Origin: an uncultured Erythrobacter sp.
GTDB lineage: Bacteria; Pseudomonadota; Alphaproteobacteria; Sphingomonadales; Sphingomonadaceae
DNA length: 64,000 nt
NCBI GenBank assembly: GCA_947499505.1
Contig: CANMOQ010000001.1
Location: 478,037 to 542,036, forward strand
Direction: 5' to 3'
A program made the position numbers and the translations under genes. Each line of letters opens with the position of its first letter. Within the stretch, counting starts at the first letter, position 1. The notes below the pieces were generated by a model. The model was given only the letters and a program-made list of their open reading frames with translations, did no database searches and was not told the DNA's origin. This document shows positions 58,067-64,000 of the stretch, piece by piece.

Positions 58067-58538
58067 CCATGGCGAAGTTGTGGATTGGCACGCCGTCTAA
58101 TTCAAAGTCACGGCGATGCTGAACCACGTAGCCTGCACGCTCAAACGCGGCGCGGGCGAGTTCGCTCGCCTCGGTAAAGAGCCGGAAGGTGCTTTGCTCG
58201 CGTGCGTGGGTTTCCGCAGCGCTAAGAACCGCTTCGGCTAGGCCGCGCCGCGTGTGGTCCGGGTGGCAATAGAGGTGATCGAGGTGGCCGCTGTCCTCCG
58301 CTGAAATCTCCAGCAGCGAATAGGCCTGAGCCACATCATCTGTGTCAGCAGCGATGAAGATTGCCGCACCCGCCGTCACGCGTTCGCGAAACCGTTCGCC
58401 GCCCGGCACGCGGCCAGCCCAAGCATCAATCTGCTCTGGCGAATAGGCGCTGGGGCCGATTGCAAGGATCGCGGACTGCATAATTTTGGCGAGCCGATCT
58501 GCATCGGCATCGCGGTATGGACGAATGGTGTATTCCAC
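58050..58538 (-). CDS. GNAT family N-acetyltransferase
   Basis: Acetyl-CoA-dependent transferase of the GNAT fold. Starts VEYTIRPYRDADADRLAKIM by a GTG at 58538. The conserved acetyl-CoA loop motif is HLDLYCHPDHTRRGLAEAVL-like: LDHLYCHPDHTRRGLAEAVL fits Q/R-x-x-G-x-G/A. EQSTFRLFTEASELARAAFE follows. It has 162 aa. The substrate is unknown. It is convergent with greA. Confidence 0.85.
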   Translation of the reverse strand: MEYTIRPYRDADADRLAKIMQSAILAIGPSAYSPEQIDAWAGRVPGGERFRERVTAGAAIFIAADTDDVAQAYSLLEISAEDSGHLDHLYCHPDHTRRGLAEAVLSAAETHAREQSTFRLFTEASELARAAFERAGYVVQHRRDFELDGVPIHNFAMEKLLK

Positions 58539-58568
58539 CGCGCTTGGACCTCGCCGTGGCGAGGGCGC

Positions 58569-58799
58569 TTAGGCGTCAGGCGTGAGGAGGTGGTGGATGT
58601 GCACCACCACATATTTCATCTCAGCATCATCGACGGTGCGCTGAGCTTGAGCGCGCCATGCCTCTTCCGCGGCATCGTAGCTACTGAACACGCCGACAAC
58701 GTGGATGCTTTCTGGATCAGCGAACTCGATCCCGCGAGGGTCGGTTACGCGGCCACCCATGACGAGGTGGAGCTTCTGGGTTGGAGTGGTTTCTTCCAT
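58569..58799 (-). CDS. DUF4170 domain protein
   Basis: A 76-aa protein with motif LHLVMGGRVTDPRGIEFADP and ESIHVVGVFSSYDAAEEAWR, ending KYVVVHIHHLLTPDA. This matches DUF4170, a small alphaproteobacterial family of unknown function. The GNAT gene lies 30 bases downstream on the same strand. Confidence 0.8.
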   Translation of the reverse strand: MEETTPTQKLHLVMGGRVTDPRGIEFADPESIHVVGVFSSYDAAEEAWRAQAQRTVDDAEMKYVVVHIHHLLTPDA

Positions 58800-58901
58800 G
58801 TTTGGCGCCTTTCCTTGGGGAGCAAGAATGTCTCCGCGCGCCTTAAAGCAAGCGTGGCTGCGCGCAAGCCCTGCGCATTAACACATGGATCGACGTCAAG
58901 C

Positions 58902-59465
58902 TTAGCGGGTGACGCGGCCCTTGATGTCGCGCACCGCGCGCTCTGCCTTACGCGTCGCTCGGCGAGAAATCGCGCGCGTCGTGTCGCTGGCGCTGCCCAC
59001 CACATGGCTCGCATCGCGTTTGAGCTCGCGCGCTTTTGCGGTTCCGGCATCGCTCAAGTCTTCGATCGCATCTTGCCCGCTTTGCGCGGCATCCATCGCG
59101 CTATCAATCGCCTTGATCCCATATGCGATCACCGCGTCGCCGATAAGCGATAGCACCTCGTTGCTGCGTTTCTTGGCGCCAGTGAGAGAGGCGGTTTTGA
59201 CGGTCTCTACGCTTTTCTTCGCGCCGCTCACCGCGCCTTTGGCGGCCTTGCCAGCCGCGCGGCGGCCCAGCTTCGTCATCATGCCAACCGCGAGGCCTGC
59301 TGCGACCGCGCCGCCAATCGCCACGGCGGGATTCTTTTTGACGAACTCGCTCGCTGCGCTCGCTGCCTCTGCCGCATCATCGCCGATGGTCCGCTTTGCA
59401 TTGCGGCGCTCGCTGGCTTCGATTTTGGCGCGCAGTTCATCGCGCTTGTCGCCTGTGTCAGTCAT
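58902..59465 (-). CDS. DUF883/YqjD-like helical protein
   Basis: A 187-aa protein with a glycine-rich membrane-like segment (PAVAIGGAVAAGLAVGMMTK) after a charged N-terminus (MTDTGDKRDELRAKIEASER). A long Ala/Lys/Arg-rich, basic helical region follows. This resembles ElaB/YqjD/DUF883 ribosome- or membrane-linked proteins, but the similarity is compositional. The ATG at 59465 lies inside the end of the next gene upstream (eight-base overlap). It is the last gene of a tight four-gene run. Confidence 0.6.
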   Translation of the reverse strand: MTDTGDKRDELRAKIEASERRNAKRTIGDDAAEAASAASEFVKKNPAVAIGGAVAAGLAVGMMTKLGRRAAGKAAKGAVSGAKKSVETVKTASLTGAKKRSNEVLSLIGDAVIAYGIKAIDSAMDAAQSGQDAIEDLSDAGTAKARELKRDASHVVGSASDTTRAISRRATRKAERAVRDIKGRVTR

Positions 59466-59910
59466 TGTCGTCTCCGGGTATCGTCTCACTGGGCGCATCC
59501 TCGGGGGTAGGGGCTGCGTCCTCTGCGGCTATTTCAATTTCGGCGATTTCCTCGCCATCATCCAATGTGTCGTCCTCTAAGACTTCTGCCTCGAGGTTAT
59601 CCTCGGCCTCGTCATCGTCTTCGCCGGCTCCGATCAGCTCCAGGCCCAGCCCTTCGAGGATGGGCCCGCGCGCAAACCACAGGGCGATCGCGCCAAACAA
59701 GAGCGCGATAATCCCGCGATTGTCGCTCGCCACTTCGCCAGCATCGCCCAGCGCGTCTTTCGCGCCTGTACCAATGCGGCGCACGGTGCGCTCTGCCAAA
59801 CCCTTGCCGGACAGGCCGGTTTTGAGGTGGGTGATATCGTCCTTGAGCGCGGCAAGGGCCGCGTTGCGTAGCTCGCGGTCTTCAAGGAATTGCTCATCCA
59901 GCTTGCTCAT
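59458..59910 (-). CDS. Small membrane protein with acidic tail
   Basis: A 150-aa protein: a charged N-terminal helix (MSKLDEQFLEDRELRNAALA), one hydrophobic segment (NRGIIALLFGAIALWFARGP) and a strongly acidic tail (GEDDDEAEDNLEAEVLEDDT). The start overlaps the stop of the holin-X-like gene by four bases. It is unrecognised but clearly part of the same operon. Confidence 0.65.
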   Translation of the reverse strand: MSKLDEQFLEDRELRNAALAALKDDITHLKTGLSGKGLAERTVRRIGTGAKDALGDAGEVASDNRGIIALLFGAIALWFARGPILEGLGLELIGAGEDDDEAEDNLEAEVLEDDTLDDGEEIAEIEIAAEDAAPTPEDAPSETIPGDDND

Positions 59911-60392
59911 GCCTCGTCATCGCCCATGAACAGCGCGACTAAGCCAAGAGCATTGCTGCGAACCAGCAGTAGCAAGCCGATCACACCGAGCAGCAGAACG
60001 CCGACGACAATACCAATCGCGCCCCAGATCGTGACCAAGGGCTCCAGCGCAATCACCATGCCGACGGCCAAGGCGATGAACATCAAATGCAGCAGGATGA
60101 GCGCCAGGATTGCGAAGATGAGCGCGCCGCCGACCTTGCGCCCGGCCAGACCGGCACGCCGTTTCTGAAACGCAAGCTCTGCCTCGGCATAGGTGCGCCC
60201 ATCATCGATTAGCGCAGCAATCTCTTCGGTCAGAGACTCGCTGAATTCATCGTCATCTGTATTGTCGGGCAAGGGGGTGTCAGCGTCATCAGGCACAGCC
60301 TCGCTCTCCACCGGACTCAGGCCCGCTGGCGCAGCATCCGGGTGAGAATTCGCATCCTCTCCCAGACGGTCTGGCTGTTCCTCATCGCGCAT
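59907..60392 (-). CDS. Holin-X-like (phage holin family) membrane protein
   Basis: A 161-aa protein with an acidic, low-complexity N-terminal half (SEAVPDDADTPLPDNTDDDE) and two hydrophobic segments (ALIFAILALILLHLMFIALA and IGIVVGVLLLGVIGLLLLVR). The fold resembles the actinobacterial holin-X family, widely distributed in non-phage contexts. It need not be a lysis protein; there are no phage genes nearby. It is coupled to the next gene by a four-base overlap. Confidence 0.65.
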   Translation of the reverse strand: MRDEEQPDRLGEDANSHPDAAPAGLSPVESEAVPDDADTPLPDNTDDDEFSESLTEEIAALIDDGRTYAEAELAFQKRRAGLAGRKVGGALIFAILALILLHLMFIALAVGMVIALEPLVTIWGAIGIVVGVLLLGVIGLLLLVRSNALGLVALFMGDDEA

Positions 60393-60415
60393 GCACAGCC
60401 CCTTGCAAGCGCAGC

Positions 60416-62519
<2,104 letters not shown>

Positions 62520-62557
62520 ATCTCGCAGCGGCGGGTCAGATTGCGTGGGTGCGGTGG

Positions 62558-63232
62558 CTAAGCCGCGCCGCGCTTTACCGCCTCTTCAAAATAACGGTCC
62601 ATCGACTTCAACCCGGTATCGCTGAGGCGCACCAAGACTCGGCGTTGATCCTCTGGGTCTTGCTCGCGCAGTATGAGACCCTGTTCCGCCAGCACGCCGA
62701 GCCATCGCAGCCCGGTTGTGGGCGGCGCAGCCGAGCCGATGTAAGCGCTGGATACAGAGACAGACTTATCGTCGACATGCGCGACGTAGAGGTCGAGCAG
62801 GATGTCCCAAGCAGGCTCCCCAAACAGGTCGGGGTCACCGAAGAAGGTGCCCCGCGTGCGTCGCACATCATAGGCCTTGCGCGCCATGAGCGCATAGCTG
62901 CGCCGCCGGGTTGATACGTCTGTTGGAGAGTTCTGGAGGGCGTCTGGGGTGGGGGTGGCGGTGCCGCCAGCCGCACTGGCCAGAGAGGCAAACGCAGCGG
63001 CTTGATCGCCGGAGCGCAATTGCTCTGCGATTGCGATCAATTGATCGGCAACGGGGGTGAGGTCGGCATTGGACTGGCGCGCGTTGGCCTGGGGTCGGTT
63101 CGCGCTGCCGAAAGGCGCAGGCTCAGCCGCACCACCTTGATTGGTTAGGGCGCTGTCTGTCACACGGTGTTCGGACATGTCGCCGTCCGACATATCGCGA
63201 TCTGACAAAGGTGATCTGCGAGCCCCATCCAT
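62558..63232 (-). CDS. MarR-family transcriptional regulator
   Basis: A 224-aa protein. An Ala/Gly-rich N-terminal half leads to a winged-helix region beginning KAYDVRRTRGTFFGDPDLFG. The recognition helix lies around VSVSSAYIGSAAPPTTGLRW and the wing around EQDPEDQRRVLVRLSDTGLK. It resembles MarR regulators with an unusual long N-terminus (Pro/Ala/Gln-rich). It is convergent with eno. The ligand and targets are unknown. An ATG nearer the domain could be the real start. Confidence 0.7.
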   Translation of the reverse strand: MDGARRSPLSDRDMSDGDMSEHRVTDSALTNQGGAAEPAPFGSANRPQANARQSNADLTPVADQLIAIAEQLRSGDQAAAFASLASAAGGTATPTPDALQNSPTDVSTRRRSYALMARKAYDVRRTRGTFFGDPDLFGEPAWDILLDLYVAHVDDKSVSVSSAYIGSAAPPTTGLRWLGVLAEQGLILREQDPEDQRRVLVRLSDTGLKSMDRYFEEAVKRGAA

Positions 63233-63399
63233 GGTCAGCTCGGCGCAGCTTTAGAAAGAGATGTGAAACTCGGCCGAACCAAGCAATCCTCCTTGCACAT
63301 ATGGGCTTGAAGATTGGTTGAACGGTTTGCCCCCGGTCGCCCTGCTTTGCCCTTGCTTCACTCCATAATGGAGTCGAAGGCATTTGGCTTTACGTGTGA

Positions 63400-63594
63400 C
63401 TACGCATGTGGGCTTTTGGGCGGCTTTGGTCCCTCAATTCCTGACATGAAATCCATCCGCAGTTTCGTGATCGCCGCATCCACATGTGCAGCGGCAATGA
63501 ATGCGCCGATCCGGTCCAGATGCGATAACTGCGCTTCTAGGGTCATGATAATCGGCGCAATCTCAGCTTGGATTGCGTTCTCTTGAGCGGTCAA
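63400..63594 (-). CDS. Small helical hypothetical protein, 64 aa
   Basis: Reads MTLEAQLSHLDRIGAFIAAA then HVDAAITKLRMDFM, one amphipathic helix hairpin. The start is either TTG at 63594 or ATG at 63546. Its pattern of LDRIGAFIAAAHVDAAITKL recalls a small protein I have seen widely in Sphingomonadales, but I cannot name or check it. It lies between the MarR and ribH genes. Confidence 0.45.
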   Translation of the reverse strand: MTAQENAIQAEIAPIIMTLEAQLSHLDRIGAFIAAAHVDAAITKLRMDFMSGIEGPKPPKSPHA

Positions 63595-63695
63595 AACTAA
63601 ACGATCCCAATTTGAAGGTCATTTCGGCGTCTCGCGCACTGCAACACGCGCCGAATTGATGGCTGCTAATTCAACCTAATGCCTTCATAAAATCT

Positions 63696-63726
63696 ACAGA
63701 GGGAAACTACGTAGGTTTCGCCCTGT
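63696..63726 (-). terminator. Imperfect hairpin downstream of ribH
   Basis: On the minus strand ACAGGGCGAAAC pairs imperfectly with GTTTCCCTCTGT around CTACGTAG, followed by AGATTTTAT. It lies 36 bases after the ribH stop and could end ribH transcription. Stem imperfect. Confidence 0.4.
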
Positions 63727-63761
63727 AATTCGAGATTGGGACAGCTTCTGATCGCGCTGGA

Positions 63762-64000
63762 TCAGCGCGGGAACCTCTGTGTCAACTCCAGCAAGGCCAG
63801 AGCCGCTTTCGCCGCTTCGCCGCCTTTATCCTTGGCTGCAGGGTTTGCGCGTTCCAGCGCCTGCGCTTCGTTCTCGGTGGTGATGATGCCATTGCCGATG
63901 GGAATGCCATCCATGGTCAGCGCCATGATCGCCCGAGCGCTTTCCCCAGCTACGATCTCAAAGTGATAGGTTTCGCCGCGGATTACCACGCCGATTGCGA
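63762..64000 (-). CDS. ribH: 6,7-dimethyl-8-ribityllumazine synthase, C-terminal part (runs off the window)
   Basis: Penultimate enzyme of riboflavin synthesis. The visible 79 residues contain the catalytic [19 protein letters not shown] and the C-terminal [20 protein letters not shown], ending TQRFPR. The frame continues past position 64000 with [14 protein letters not shown]. The N-terminal half is beyond the edge. Confidence 0.93.
   Translation of the reverse strand, partial: AIGVVIRGETYHFEIVAGESARAIMALTMDGIPIGNGIITTENEAQALERANPAAKDKGGEAAKAALALLELTQRFPR

Noticed and set aside
59907..60392. Prophage lysis cassette (holin-like gene)
   Set aside because: No endolysin, capsid or integrase genes nearby; the gene sits in a chromosomal operon of DUF883-type proteins.

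Overview
The window comes from the chromosome of an alphaproteobacterium. It most resembles Sphingomonadales, family Erythrobacteraceae (Erythrobacter or a relative). That placement rests on gene content and protein style: the long PstA/PstC permeases with extended N-termini, the DUF4170 protein, XseB beside IspA, tandem Coq4 proteins, a YqeY-dnaG-rpoD block, GC-rich coding DNA, and TTG/GTG starts. It is inferred by eye; no search was run. Most of the window is housekeeping DNA, with short accessory patches. There is one tRNA gene (Glu, UUC), and I saw no rRNA, CRISPR array, prophage or complete insertion sequence.

Layout. 1-3.3 kb: a phosphate block read leftward (phoR, pstC, partial pstA). 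3.4-9.6 kb: tRNA-Glu, recJ, a flavodoxin-like protein, an unknown 247-aa protein, a broken AHH-family gene carrying a 28-bp perfect inverted repeat, a nitronate monooxygenase-like enzyme and an amidohydrolase. 9.9-18.1 kb: a serine hydrolase, leuA, two YHS-domain proteins, an I78-type lipoprotein, an FMN-dependent hydroxy-acid dehydrogenase, a JAMM-like protein, a Cys-rich CAANP-repeat protein and a His-rich partner. 18.1-23.5 kb: ilvC-ilvN-ilvB-miaA read leftward and serB diverging from miaA with overlapping starts. 23.7-30.2 kb: two coq4 paralogues around a nitroreductase, three small membrane proteins, and purL. 30.3-37.1 kb: a rightward run, xseB-ispA-coaD-PPIase-queA-ABC transporter-tgt-chorismate mutase. 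37.1-39.5 kb: a small accessory patch of poorly conserved secreted or membrane proteins with dispersed repeat boxes. 39.6-43.7 kb: rpsD, then rpiB-glyA-small protein-nrdR-trmJ. 43.8-47 kb: a DUF1521 protein with a GDPH self-cleavage motif, a membrane-bound M28 peptidase and a small membrane protein. 47-51.5 kb: yqeY-dnaG-rpoD. 51.6-58 kb: carA, three small exported proteins, carB, greA. 58-61 kb: GNAT, DUF4170 and a tight four-gene block of membrane/envelope-type proteins (DUF883-like and holin-X-like). 61.2-64 kb: eno, a MarR-like regulator, a small protein, and the edge of ribH.

Several genes fit shared pathways: branched-chain amino acids (leuA, ilvC, ilvN, ilvB), one-carbon and nucleotide metabolism (glyA, serB, purL, carA, carB, nrdR), queuosine tRNA modification (queA, tgt), replication and transcription (dnaG, rpoD, greA) and phosphate uptake (phoR, pstC, pstA). 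The most unusual items are the palindrome inside the frameshifted AHH gene, the YHS/CAANP/His-rich cluster that may handle metal, the GDPH protein, and the duplicated coq4.
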